This document shows positions 1-6,757 of a stretch of 17,928 bases of DNA, in pieces (the stretch's first letter is position 1; each line of letters starts with the position of its first letter). The notes beneath the pieces are model-generated. The model did no database searches. It saw only the letters and a list, made by a program, of their open reading frames with translations, and was not told the origin of the DNA. Source of the stretch: Pelethousia sp034928145. Its GTDB lineage: Bacteria > Bacillota > Clostridia > Christensenellales > CAG-138. The position numbers and the translations under genes are program-made. The DNA lies in NCBI GenBank assembly GCA_034928145.1, contig JAYFPE010000056.1:1-17928 (forward strand), in the 5' to 3' direction.

Positions 1-380
1 ATTTGCGCCGGGCCGCTCAGCGTGTCAAAAAAGTGGCCGTAGCCACTTTTTTGAGTTTACAGGGTTTGCTTGTGCCTGTGGGCACACCCTTCGGGTGCAA
101 CGGATGTCGCAGAAGGCGACATATTAAGGACGCGGCCGGCAAACCCCGCGGGGAAACCCTGCGGGGAAACCCTTGCTGCGCAAGGCCTCTCGCCGCCGCC
201 GCACCTGTGCCCCAGGGCATCCTCTCTTGCCGCTTTGGGGCAATTCACCTTGTTCGCTGGCGGCGATGAAAACCTCCGGGAGGCGGAAACCCGGTGAGCA
301 AAGGAGCAACGCGACATATTGGGAGCGTTGCGATGATTGCGAACTGTGAACGGCCCCCGAACCCCCAAGGGGTTGTATGA
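1..380. repeat. Dispersed hairpin-dense intergenic element, copy A1
   Basis: This stretch has no credible gene. It opens with 17 bases identical to 401-417 (the right arm of a large GC hairpin). Next comes a 13-bp hairpin at 25-54 with A-tract and T-tract flanks, then small hairpins at 85-97 and 104-122, two near-tandem GC-rich units around 140-175, and a C/G-rich end near 350-376. The same order of parts recurs inverted at 4735-4950 and, for the first part, in the same orientation at 12541-12690. The copies are diverged, so this is a family and not a recent duplication. Whether it acts as DNA (REP or MITE type) or RNA is not known. Confidence 0.65.
25..54. terminator. Bidirectional intrinsic terminator-like hairpin
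   Basis: TCAAAAAAGTGGC pairs with GCCACTTTTTTGA around a CGTA loop (13 bp). The stem carries a run of six T on either strand, so it could stop transcription from both directions. It is part of repeat copy A1; the equivalent hairpin in copy A2 lies downstream of glgA. Confidence 0.6.
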
Positions 381-387
381 CAGGCTA

Positions 388-417
388 AGCGGCCCGGCGC
401 ATTTGCGCCGGGCCGCT
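388..417. repeat. Large GC palindrome R2
   Basis: AGCGGCCCGGCGCA and TGCGCCGGGCCGCT form a 14-bp perfect stem around TT, 15 bases after the queT stop on the minus strand. Its right half is identical to the first 17 bases of the window. Related palindromes sit at 4920-4950 and 17777-17812. No U-tract follows on either strand, so it is not a standard intrinsic terminator, though it could protect transcript 3' ends. Confidence 0.75.
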
Positions 418-431
418 ACTCACACAAGCTC

Positions 432-908
432 TTAACCGAATAACCCCGCCTGCTTTTCCAAAAAGCCTAAGAGCGGCATGCCCAGGCCGTAGCAGGCGGC
501 GGCCTGGCCCGCGGCCACGCTGAGCGCGCAGAGGACCATGGGCACGCCCACCTGGTAAACATAGGCCAGCAGATAGCCCACTACCAGCGCGTTGATGGCT
601 AGGGCAGGCAGGGGGGCCAGCCATTTGGAGCAGCCCTTGCGGCTAAGAAGATAGGTGCAAAAGGCCGCAAGGCCGGTGGCCAGGCTGCCGAAAATAACGT
701 CGTAGACCACAGCGCCCGTAAGCAAATTGGCAAGCAGGCAGCCGAGGAAGAGACCGGGAATGGCAGCGGGCGTGAACCAGGGCAGCACGCAGAGGGCCTC
801 AGAAAGGCGCACTTGAATAAGGCCGGAGCCAAACGGGGCCGCGGCCAGGGAGATCAACACGTAGAGCGCCCCAATGAGGGCGCCCTGCGCCAGGGATCGC
901 GTTCGCAT
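432..908 (-). CDS. queT: QueT-family queuosine precursor transporter
   Basis: A 158-residue hydrophobic protein with about five to six membrane segments and the conserved QVRLSEAL stretch at residues 32-39 that marks the QueT (formerly DUF988) family. Family members are assigned, mostly from genomic context, to uptake of queuosine precursors such as preQ1 for tRNA modification. The frame is open upstream to 1022, but the ATG at 908 gives the family N-terminus. That ATG shares one base with the stop of the upstream DUF1858 gene (TAATG), which indicates translational coupling. QueT genes often follow a preQ1 riboswitch; I see no preQ1-I-like element in this leader. The family call is firm; the substrate is inferred. 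Confidence 0.88.
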   Translation of the reverse strand: MRTRSLAQGALIGALYVLISLAAAPFGSGLIQVRLSEALCVLPWFTPAAIPGLFLGCLLANLLTGAVVYDVIFGSLATGLAAFCTYLLSRKGCSKWLAPLPALAINALVVGYLLAYVYQVGVPMVLCALSVAAGQAAACYGLGMPLLGFLEKQAGLFG

Positions 909-1108
909 TATTGGGCTGCCAAGTGGGCGTTGATCTTGGCTACCAGGCCGTCCACATCGATGCCGTGAACGGCGCAGGCCTGCGCGAGGTCCTCGCCGCT
1001 GGCCATGATGCAGCCCAGGCAATGCATGCCGGATTCCATCAGGATATCCGCCACGGCCGGATCCGTCCGCAGGATCTGCTCGATGGTCATGCTCTTATCG
1101 ACGCTCAT
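908..1108 (-). CDS. DUF1858 domain protein (disulfide/redox type)
   Basis: A 66-residue protein that is essentially one DUF1858 domain: the N-terminal MTIEQILRTDPAVADIL stretch is followed by HCLGC with Cys30 and Cys33. The same domain occurs in ScdA-like proteins and beside hybrid-cluster proteins, where it is described as a putative redox disulfide domain; its exact role is unknown. A strong AAAAGGAG site lies 5-6 bases ahead of the ATG. It is the first gene of a two-gene unit with queT, sharing one base with it. Nothing in the sequence explains why a redox domain is coupled to a vitamin-like transporter. Confidence 0.85.
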   Translation of the reverse strand: MSVDKSMTIEQILRTDPAVADILMESGMHCLGCIMASGEDLAQACAVHGIDVDGLVAKINAHLAAQ

Positions 1109-1135
1109 ATTTTATCTCCTTTTATCTGTATGCTG

Positions 1136-1166
1136 ATCGGGCCGCAACCGGCCCGATTCAATTATA
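1136..1166 (-). promoter_or_regulatory. Extended -10 promoter and 5' hairpin of DUF1858-queT
   Basis: On the minus strand TGC-TATAAT (extended -10, hexamer at 1166-1161) is followed at once by a 9-bp perfect inverted repeat, ATCGGGCCG-GTTG-CGGCCCGAT (1157-1136). No good -35 is visible, which fits an extended -10 promoter. Transcription would begin inside the first arm, leaving most of the stem at the extreme 5' end of the mRNA. No U-tract follows, so it is not a terminator. Confidence 0.55.
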
Positions 1167-1176
1167 GCACATCATT

Positions 1177-1605
1177 TTAACTTTTGGCGTTGAATTTACA
1201 GCCGCATTTTGTGCAAGTTACGCGAAGTTTACCCTTGCCCCGCGGCACGCGCAGCTTTTGCCTGCATTGGGGGCAGGTTAGGTATTTGAACTTTTTGCGC
1301 TCGGCATTGAGGTTGATGACATTGCGGTGGCCGTAGCGCAGGCGCTGCCAAAGGGCGCGCAGCTTGTTTTCCAGCCGCAGGTAGCCTGTTAACTCCCGCT
1401 GTCTGGCCGCATAGTTGCGGGAGAATATGCGAAAAACCGCATAGCCGTAAAAAATCAGGGCCAGCAGGCGAAAAGCGGTGAAGAGCACGGGAACCTTGGA
1501 GAGAAACCAGGTGACCACGCTGCACCCGATGCCGCCCCAAAAGAGAGCCAAATTCAGCTTATCCACGCCATAGCGGCCTTGCAGCAAACGATTGAAAAAA
1601 CCCAT
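1177..1605 (-). CDS. Membrane protein with C-terminal zinc ribbon
   Basis: A 142-residue protein. Residues about 18-61 form two closely spaced hydrophobic segments; residues 62-107 are basic and probably cytoplasmic. The C-terminus holds a zinc ribbon with Cys111, Cys114, Cys131 and Cys134 (CPQC...CTKC, plus Cys136). Similar short membrane zinc-ribbon proteins are common and uncharacterised in Clostridia. It begins 17 bases after the stop of the GH13 gene with a TAGG-type ribosome site and is probably co-transcribed with it. I assign no function; the basic linker and ribbon would allow nucleic-acid or protein binding. Confidence 0.75.
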   Translation of the reverse strand: MGFFNRLLQGRYGVDKLNLALFWGGIGCSVVTWFLSKVPVLFTAFRLLALIFYGYAVFRIFSRNYAARQRELTGYLRLENKLRALWQRLRYGHRNVINLNAERKKFKYLTCPQCRQKLRVPRGKGKLRVTCTKCGCKFNAKS

Positions 1606-1622
1606 AAAATCCTACCTAATAT

Positions 1623-3536
1623 CTACTCGATCCTGGTCAGCAGCAGGCCCGTCATGGGGGGCAGCCGCAGGTATAGCTCGCCGTTTTCGGCCCGGAACTC
1701 CCGGCCGCTGGCCGCATCCCGGTAAAGCCCATCCAGCCAGAGCCGGTTCACATCCGGCCCTTGGGCAAAATGGTTCACGCTCAACGCGCCCTGGAAGGGC
1801 TCCAGCGAGCGGTTCACCAACAGCGCCGCGCCGCTTTGACCCTCGCAACGCAGGGCCGCGAATACATCCGGCGCGAGCGCGGCCATGCCGCAGCCGCCGC
1901 GATACAGCGCCGGGCAGCTCCGGCGGGCCGTGGAAACCGCCTTGTAAAAGGATAACAGATCATCATCCTCCCGGCCCCAGGGATAGGTCTTGCGGTTGAA
2001 GGGATCCGCCATGCCCGTAAGGCCGGCCTCATCCCCATAATACACGCAAGGCACGCCCGGCAGGCCGAATTGGATCAGTACGCCCAGCTTTAATCGCGCT
2101 CTGGCCAGCACCGCCGCTTCCGCCCCGGGCTGCCACGCGGCCTGCTCCTTGCGCGAGAGCGCATCGCGGTTGGGCGCGCCCGAGAGCGCCGTGCGCGCTC
2201 GGATGGTATCGTGGCTGCCCAGGATGTTGAGCTGGGCCTCGTAAAAGGGCTTGGGGTAATTCTCCATCAGGCTCATCAGGCGATCCACCAAGTCCGCAGC
2301 CGCGCCGTTGCCCAGCAGGAAGGAGAGCGCCGCGTCCTTGAAGGGGTAGCCCATGGCGCTATCCAGCTCGTGGCCATCCACATACTTGCGCCGCCGGCCA
2401 AAGCCTTCTTTATTGGAAGCGTCATCCCAGACCTCGCCCAGGAGCACGGCCTCCGGATCGAGGGCCTTTAGCTTTTCGCGCAGGAAAGCGATAAAATCAT
2501 CCGGCAGTTCGTCCGCCACATCCAGCCGCCAGCTCGTTGCGCCCAGCGCGCCGTAATGCGCCAGAACATGGGCGATAAAGTCCATATAGCCCGGGTCGCT
2601 CTCGTTGACCTCGGGCAGGGAGCAAAAGCCCCACCAGCAACGGTAATCATCGGGATAATGCCGGAAATCATACCAGGCCCGATACGGGGAATTCGGGTCG
2701 GAGCAAGCGCCGCCCCCATAAACGCCCTTGGCATCGAAATAGACGCTGTCGTCCCCGGTATGGGAGAACACGCCGTCCAGCATCACCCGCATACCGTAGC
2801 CCGCCGCAGCCTCGATGAGCGAGCGAAGATCGTCTTCTGTGCCCAGGATGGGGTCTACCCGAAGGTAATCCGCCGTGTTGTAGCGGTGGTTAGAGGGGGA
2901 GAGGAATACGGGGGTGAGGTAGAGGCAGGTAACGCCCAAAGAAGCCAGGTGGGGCAGCTTTTCGCGGATGCCGTTTAGGTTGCCGCCAAAGAAATCGCAG
3001 GGGTCGTAATCCTTGGAGCCGGGCAGCGGCAGGTAAAGCGGCTCCTCCTGCCAATCTTTGTGCAGCAGCACCCGGTGCCCCAGCGCCTTGTGCTCTTCTA
3101 CACCCAGGATATCCCCGCTGCGGAAAAACCGATCCGGGAAGATCTGGTAAGCCACGCCCTCGCGGAACCAGGCCGGAGTCTCGAAGGCCGGGTCGTACAC
3201 CGTGAGCTGCCAGGAGGGAGGCTGTTCGTCATAGAAGCGGCCGGGGCCGCCATAGCCTTTGCTCACGCCGTAATAGCGCCTGCCCTCGGGGCCGTCCCAA
3301 ATAAAATAATACCAGATCAGGCCGGGCGTCTCTGCCGGGAGGATGAACTCCACCGCCTCCCCGGCCCGCTCGCCCCGCACCAGCCGCTCCTGGCCGTCGA
3401 GCCAGAGGCGCAGGGTGAGCCGCCCGGATCCCTTTATTTCCGCCAGGATGCGCACCTGCTCCCCGGCCTTAACGGCCCCAAAAGGCGCCCGATAGCGCAG
3501 CAGCCTGGAATCGTGATAAACACAGCTTTCTTTCAT
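1623..3536 (-). CDS. Glycoside hydrolase family 13 (neopullulanase/cyclomaltodextrinase-like)
   Basis: A 637-residue intracellular alpha-glucan hydrolase without signal peptide. Residues 1-110 resemble the N-terminal beta domain of neopullulanase-type enzymes. The (beta/alpha)8 barrel shows the GH13 regions: DGVFSHT with Asp254 and His259, SLPEVN near 306-311, WRLDVADE with nucleophile Asp339, LLGEVW with acid/base Glu368, and GSHDT with Asp443. A C-terminal beta domain closes the protein. Likely substrates are maltodextrins, cyclodextrins or pullulan-like alpha-1,4/1,6 glucans; the exact specificity cannot be read. It is the only alpha-glucan-degrading enzyme in the window and may complement the glg operon. 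The ATG at 3536 is the only sensible start, yet no ribosome binding site precedes it (see the promoter entry). Confidence 0.93.
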   Translation of the reverse strand: MKESCVYHDSRLLRYRAPFGAVKAGEQVRILAEIKGSGRLTLRLWLDGQERLVRGERAGEAVEFILPAETPGLIWYYFIWDGPEGRRYYGVSKGYGGPGRFYDEQPPSWQLTVYDPAFETPAWFREGVAYQIFPDRFFRSGDILGVEEHKALGHRVLLHKDWQEEPLYLPLPGSKDYDPCDFFGGNLNGIREKLPHLASLGVTCLYLTPVFLSPSNHRYNTADYLRVDPILGTEDDLRSLIEAAAGYGMRVMLDGVFSHTGDDSVYFDAKGVYGGGACSDPNSPYRAWYDFRHYPDDYRCWWGFCSLPEVNESDPGYMDFIAHVLAHYGALGATSWRLDVADELPDDFIAFLREKLKALDPEAVLLGEVWDDASNKEGFGRRRKYVDGHELDSAMGYPFKDAALSFLLGNGAAADLVDRLMSLMENYPKPFYEAQLNILGSHDTIRARTALSGAPNRDALSRKEQAAWQPGAEAAVLARARLKLGVLIQFGLPGVPCVYYGDEAGLTGMADPFNRKTYPWGREDDDLLSFYKAVSTARRSCPALYRGGCGMAALAPDVFAALRCEGQSGAALLVNRSLEPFQGALSVNHFAQGPDVNRLWLDGLYRDAASGREFRAENGELYLRLPPMTGLLLTRIE

Positions 3537-3573
3537 GGCTTTTATTTTAGCACAAAACCCCTGGCCGACAACG
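3537..3573 (-). promoter_or_regulatory. Promoter of the GH13 gene, apparently leaderless
   Basis: On the minus strand TTGTCG, a 16-base spacer and TAAAAT preceded by TGC (extended -10) are followed after only seven bases (AAAAGCC) by the ATG. With normal promoter spacing, transcription would start at or next to the start codon. There is no purine-rich ribosome site between them. Confidence 0.5.
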
Positions 3574-3610
3574 GCTTTTGCAACATTGTCACAATTTCGC
3601 CGGGCGCCTG

Positions 3611-3726
3611 CCCTACACGGACAGGCCCTTCGCGGACAGCGGCCCTACGCGGGCGGGTCCTTCGCGGATAGCGGGCCCGGGGCACAGCCTTTGTGGTGGT
3701 CGTTAAGGGAGAAGGCCGTTTGTTGC
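3611..3726. repeat. Dispersed GC-rich repeat, copy B1
   Basis: Imperfect tandem units of the form CC(T)(A/T)CGCGG(A/G)C(A/G)G fill 3611-3680, followed by a stretch ending GGCCGTTTGTTG. A shorter relative in the same orientation lies at 17637-17716 and an inverted one at 17866-17928. No open frame with gene-like content covers it. It separates the divergent GH13 and LytTR units. Confidence 0.5.
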
Positions 3727-3794
3727 CTTCAGCGCTTTTCGTAGCCTTTCCGGTGCGGCTTGAAGGCCAAAATCGACCGCTTATGCATCCGCGC

Positions 3795-3823
3795 GAGACA
3801 AAAAGCCGTTTCTTCGCTATACT
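3795..3823 (+). promoter_or_regulatory. Promoter of the LytTR-DUF3021 operon
   Basis: GAGACA (3795-3800), a 17-base spacer and TATACT (3818-3823) lie 31 bases ahead of the LytTR start. An AAGGAG site at 3839-3844 precedes the ATG by ten bases. Confidence 0.5.
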
Positions 3824-3854
3824 GGCAGCATAAGAAGCAAGGAGATGAAGGCGC

Positions 3855-4304
3855 ATGAAGATTACGCTGGAACAGGCCGCCCTGGCCGAGCCGGAGGTGT
3901 GCATCCGCGGGGAGCTGGCTAGCCCCCAGGTCACGGCCCTCATCGCCGCCCTGCAGCGCGCGGGCGGGCTGGGAAAGATCTTCCTCTACCGGGATGAGCG
4001 GGAGTATCCCTTTGACCCGGGGGAGATCAGCTTCTTCGAAGCCCGGGGCAGCAAGGTATACGCCCGCTGCGGCGGGGAGGAATATGAAACGCGGCACAAG
4101 CTCTACGAGCTGTGCGAGCTGTTTGCCTGCAAGGGTTTTGTGCAGATCAGCAAGGGCGTGGTGGCCAATGTGGATTCCATCCGCAGCGTGGAAGCGGAGT
4201 TTTCCGGCAATTATACCGCCCTGCTCAAGGATGGCAAAACCCGGCTGACCATCTCCCGCAAATACATGAAGGATTTTCGCAATTATGTAATGGAGGTAAA
4301 ATAA
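3855..4304 (+). CDS. LytTR-domain DNA-binding regulator
   Basis: A 149-residue stand-alone LytTR protein with no receiver domain. Residues about 45-149 form the LytTR fold: FFEARGSKVYA, then LYELCELF, then GFVQISKGVVANVDSI and the final strands through LTISRKYMKDF. This is the architecture of the LytTR regulatory systems (HdrR/BrsR in streptococci), in which a small LytTR activator is held in check by a membrane partner encoded next to it. The partner here is the DUF3021 protein starting one base after this stop. The activator typically controls its own operon plus a few targets; targets here are unknown. The ATG at 3855 follows AAGGAG. Confidence 0.9.
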   Translation: MKITLEQAALAEPEVCIRGELASPQVTALIAALQRAGGLGKIFLYRDEREYPFDPGEISFFEARGSKVYARCGGEEYETRHKLYELCELFACKGFVQISKGVVANVDSIRSVEAEFSGNYTALLKDGKTRLTISRKYMKDFRNYVMEVK

Positions 4305-4305
4305 T

Positions 4306-4698
4306 ATGTTCAAAAAGGTTTTAGAGCACGTGGGCGTGGGCCTGGCCGTAGGCGCGGTGGCCTCCACGGCCTGCATGGCCCTGCTGGGCGGCCTCGATGG
4401 CACCCTGATCCAGGTGATGGCCTGGCTCGCGGCCTCGGCGCTGATGGGCATAGTCTCCCTGATCTATGACATCGAGGCCCTGTCCCTACCCCTGGCCATT
4501 GGCCTGCACGCGGCCCTCTGCTTTGGGATATCCCTGGGCACGGGTTACCTGTTGGGCTATGGCGAATACTTTGGCCCCCGGTTTGCCTTGCTGATGATTC
4601 CCTGCTTTCTCCTGATCTATCTGGTTATCAGCTTATGCATCTGGCTCTATGGCCGCCACTACGCCCGTACCACCAGCGAGCGGCTGGCAAAGAAGTAA
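4306..4698 (+). CDS. DUF3021 family membrane protein, partner of LytTR regulator
   Basis: A 130-residue protein with four hydrophobic segments (about 10-28, 36-55, 61-85 and 90-114) and a short basic tail, the usual size and topology of DUF3021. DUF3021 genes are regularly found directly after small LytTR genes, and in characterised LytTR systems the membrane partner antagonises the regulator. The ATG lies one base after the LytTR stop, and its GGAGG ribosome site lies inside the LytTR coding sequence, so the two are translated together. The signal sensed is unknown. The gene runs convergently into the glg operon, with repeat copy A2 between them. Confidence 0.85.
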   Translation: MFKKVLEHVGVGLAVGAVASTACMALLGGLDGTLIQVMAWLAASALMGIVSLIYDIEALSLPLAIGLHAALCFGISLGTGYLLGYGEYFGPRFALLMIPCFLLIYLVISLCIWLYGRHYARTTSERLAKK

Positions 4699-4885
4699 AG
4701 GAGCAAGGCGCCGATATGGCCCGGCGACAGACTGTTAGAACCCTCTTGGGGGTTCGGCGGCCGTAGCCCCCGGGGGTTCCAAACCGCCGCCGCGCATATC
4801 GCCGGCGGCGGAAAGCCTTGCGAAGCAAAGCTTTCTTCTCAGAAAGCGCCGCCCGCGAGGTGCAAGCAGGCGCTTTTCGCACCTC

Positions 4886-4909
4886 AAAAAAGTGGCCTGC
4901 GCCACTTTT
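4886..4909 (-). terminator. Terminator downstream of the glg operon
   Basis: On the minus strand AAAAGTGGC-GCAG-GCCACTTTT forms a 9-bp stem ending in a run of six T (4891-4886). It lies about 130 bases after the glgA stop. The plus strand also has four T after the stem, so it may weakly stop LytTR-DUF3021 transcripts too. Confidence 0.65.
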
Positions 4910-4919
4910 GACACGCTCA

Positions 4920-4950
4920 CGGCCCGGCGCATCCTTCCTGCGCCGGGCCG
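4920..4950. repeat. Large GC palindrome R3
   Basis: CGGCCCGGCGCA and TGCGCCGGGCCG form a 12-bp perfect stem around a TCCTTCC loop. It is the same palindrome core as at 388-417 and 17777-17812 with a different loop, and directly precedes the glg terminator on the minus strand. Confidence 0.75.
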
Positions 4951-5038
4951 CTGCTTATATCTATGAGTATCATAGGTTATTTGGTTACGCTTTCTTTTAA
5001 GAATAGCAAGGGAGGCGGGGACAGAACCCTGCCATTCG

Positions 5039-6634
5039 CTACAAGCTCCGATATAAATCCATATACTGCCGGGCGCTCTTATCCCAGGTAAAGTGGGCGC
5101 GCATGCCGCGCGTTTGGAGGCTCTGCCAGGAGGCGGGGTAATCAAAGAAGGTTTCGAGGGCACGATCAATGGCGCCCAGCATATCGCCCGCATCGTAGAA
5201 GGTGAAGGTGAAGCCCAAGCCCTCGTCTGTGAACTTATTGTAGGGCGTGATACTATCCTTGAGGCCGCCCGTTTCGCGCACAATGGGCACGCAGCCATAG
5301 CGCAGGGCGATGAGCTGGGACAGGCCGCAGGGCTCGAACTGCGAGGGCATGAGGAACATATCGCTGCCCGCGTAGACCCGGTTGGCCATAGGCGGGTTGT
5401 GCTCCAGCCAGCATCCTACCCGGCCGGGCCAACGCCAGCAGGCCCAGGAGAAGAGCTGCTCGTAGCGCCGCTCGCCGGTGCCCAGGACAACGAGCTGTAT
5501 GCGCCGATCCATAAAGCGCTCTATGGCCTGCTCGATCAGGTCGAGGCCCTTTTGATCCGTGAGGCGGGTGACCATGCCCACGATGGGCACATCCGCATCG
5601 GCGTCCAGGTTGAAATAATCCTGCAGATCCCGTTTGCAGCGGGCTTTGCCGGCAAGGTCGTCGGCGCTGAAGTGAGCGGCGATGTGCGGATCCGTAGTGG
5701 GATCATAGAGGGGTTCATCCAAGCCGTTGAGGATGCCGCTCACGCGGCCCCGGGCGCGGAGCACGCCGTCGAGCGTTTCGCCATAGCCGCTGGATTGGAT
5801 CTCGGACGCATAGGAGGGGCTCACGGTGGTCACGGCGTCCGCCATGACCAGGGCCGCCTTCATGAAATTGGCCTTGCCGTAATATTCGATATAATCCTGG
5901 TTAAAAAGGCCGCCGCTCAGGCTCAAAAGCTCGGAAACGAAAGGCCAATCGAACACGCCCTGGTAGCGCAGGTTGTGGATGGTGAAGAGGGTGCGCACGC
6001 GGGCGTAATCCGCCAGGCAGTTATATTGCAGCTTCAAAAGGGCCACGGCCATGGCCGCCTGCCAATCGTGGGCATGCAGCACATCCGGGAAAAAGCCGAT
6101 GTGCGGCAGGCAGTCCAGCACAGCCTTGGAGAAAAAGGCGAAGCGCTCGGCCTCATCGTTGCAGGCGTGGCCGTAGATGTAATTGCGGCCGAAATAATAT
6201 TCGTTATCTACAAAATAGAAGGTAACGCCGTCCTGCTCCAGCGCTTCAATGCCGCAATACTGGCTGCGCCAGCCCAGCGGTATAGGGAAATCGCAAACGT
6301 GCGCCATGCGCTGCTTGTATTCTTCCTCAACGGCGGAATACTTGGGCAGGATCACGCGCACGTCCGCGCCCAGCTTTTTCAGCTCTTTGGGCAGCGCGCC
6401 CAGCACATCCGCCAGACCGCCCGTTTTAACAAAAGGCACGCATTCGCTGGCCGCCAGCAGCACGCGCAGAGGCCGGGCCTCGCGCGAAAGAGGGGGCTGG
6501 CTGCTACGGACAGGCCGCGCAGCCGGAACGGCCGCTCTGGGTGCCGCTGGCGCGGCTGCGGGCGTGAGCCGGGTGGCGAAAAACACCGCGGGCGCTGTGG
6601 TTTGAATAGGCCGGATAGCCGGTGTATCTGGCAT
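5039..6634 (-). CDS. glgA: Glycogen synthase (ADP-glucose type)
   Basis: A 531-residue GT5-family synthase that transfers glucose from ADP-glucose to the non-reducing end of an alpha-1,4-glucan. The GT-B core starts near residue 56; KTGGL at 70-74 is the ADP-glucose-binding loop and FEPCGLSQL near the C-terminal third carries the conserved Glu of the active site. The ATG at 6634 follows AAAGGAG by four bases; an in-frame TTG at 6655 lies upstream of that ribosome site and is less likely. The first 55 residues are an Ala/Pro-rich, low-complexity tail absent from typical GlgA proteins, which start only about 10-15 residues before KTGGL. It is the last gene of the glg operon, 123 bases after glgD. 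Confidence 0.95.
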   Translation of the reverse strand: MPDTPAIRPIQTTAPAVFFATRLTPAAAPAAPRAAVPAARPVRSSQPPLSREARPLRVLLAASECVPFVKTGGLADVLGALPKELKKLGADVRVILPKYSAVEEEYKQRMAHVCDFPIPLGWRSQYCGIEALEQDGVTFYFVDNEYYFGRNYIYGHACNDEAERFAFFSKAVLDCLPHIGFFPDVLHAHDWQAAMAVALLKLQYNCLADYARVRTLFTIHNLRYQGVFDWPFVSELLSLSGGLFNQDYIEYYGKANFMKAALVMADAVTTVSPSYASEIQSSGYGETLDGVLRARGRVSGILNGLDEPLYDPTTDPHIAAHFSADDLAGKARCKRDLQDYFNLDADADVPIVGMVTRLTDQKGLDLIEQAIERFMDRRIQLVVLGTGERRYEQLFSWACWRWPGRVGCWLEHNPPMANRVYAGSDMFLMPSQFEPCGLSQLIALRYGCVPIVRETGGLKDSITPYNKFTDEGLGFTFTFYDAGDMLGAIDRALETFFDYPASWQSLQTRGMRAHFTWDKSARQYMDLYRSL

Positions 6635-6680
6635 GGTGCTCCTTTCCGCCTGCAAGGCTTAGAAGAGGTTCATATGCATT

Positions 6681-6743
6681 TACTATATACTGCGGGCGGC
6701 CCAGCCGCAAGCCCCCTTTGGGGAGATGCGCAGGCCGCCCGTA
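6681..6743 (-). promoter_or_regulatory. glgD-glgA intergenic hairpin and possible internal glgA promoter
   Basis: CGGGCGGCC (6693-6701) and GGCCGCCCG (6733-6741) form a 9-bp stem enclosing a smaller CCCC/GGGG hairpin. No U-tract follows on the minus strand, so it does not look like a terminator. On the minus strand TTGCGG, 17 bases and TATAGT (ending at 6681) make a possible internal promoter for glgA. This is the only sizeable gap in the operon. Confidence 0.35.
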
Positions 6744-6757
6744 AGCATACCGAATAA

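Larger units (their letters stand above)
4735..4950. repeat. Dispersed hairpin-dense intergenic element, copy A2 (inverted relative to A1)
   Basis: Read on the minus strand from 4950, this copy has the GC palindrome (4920-4950), the AAAAGTGGC terminator hairpin (4886-4909), further small hairpins, a CTTTGCTTCGCAAGG-like unit, and at its far end (around 4738-4765) a stretch close to 350-376 of copy A1. It fills the gap between the convergent DUF3021 gene and glgA; I see no gene in 4699-5038. It is about 160 bases shorter than A1, mostly missing the middle section. Confidence 0.6.

Noticed and set aside
1109..1166. preQ1 riboswitch ahead of the DUF1858-queT unit
   Set aside because: The leader is short and holds only a simple GC hairpin; the A-rich tail and pseudoknot of preQ1-I are missing.
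3731..3782. Three (C/G)GCTT stretches spaced 24 and 21 bases apart upstream of the LytTR gene, as possible LytTR binding repeats
   Set aside because: The shared core is only four to five bases and does not match a known LytTR repeat; spacing alone is not enough.
5093..6757. 554-codon open frame on the plus strand opposite glgA
   Set aside because: It is antisense to a certain glgA gene, has no domain signature, and reflects GC-rich codon usage; the similar long antisense frames at 9382-10983 (opposite glgB) and 16511-17518 (opposite the alcohol dehydrogenase) are rejected for the same reason.
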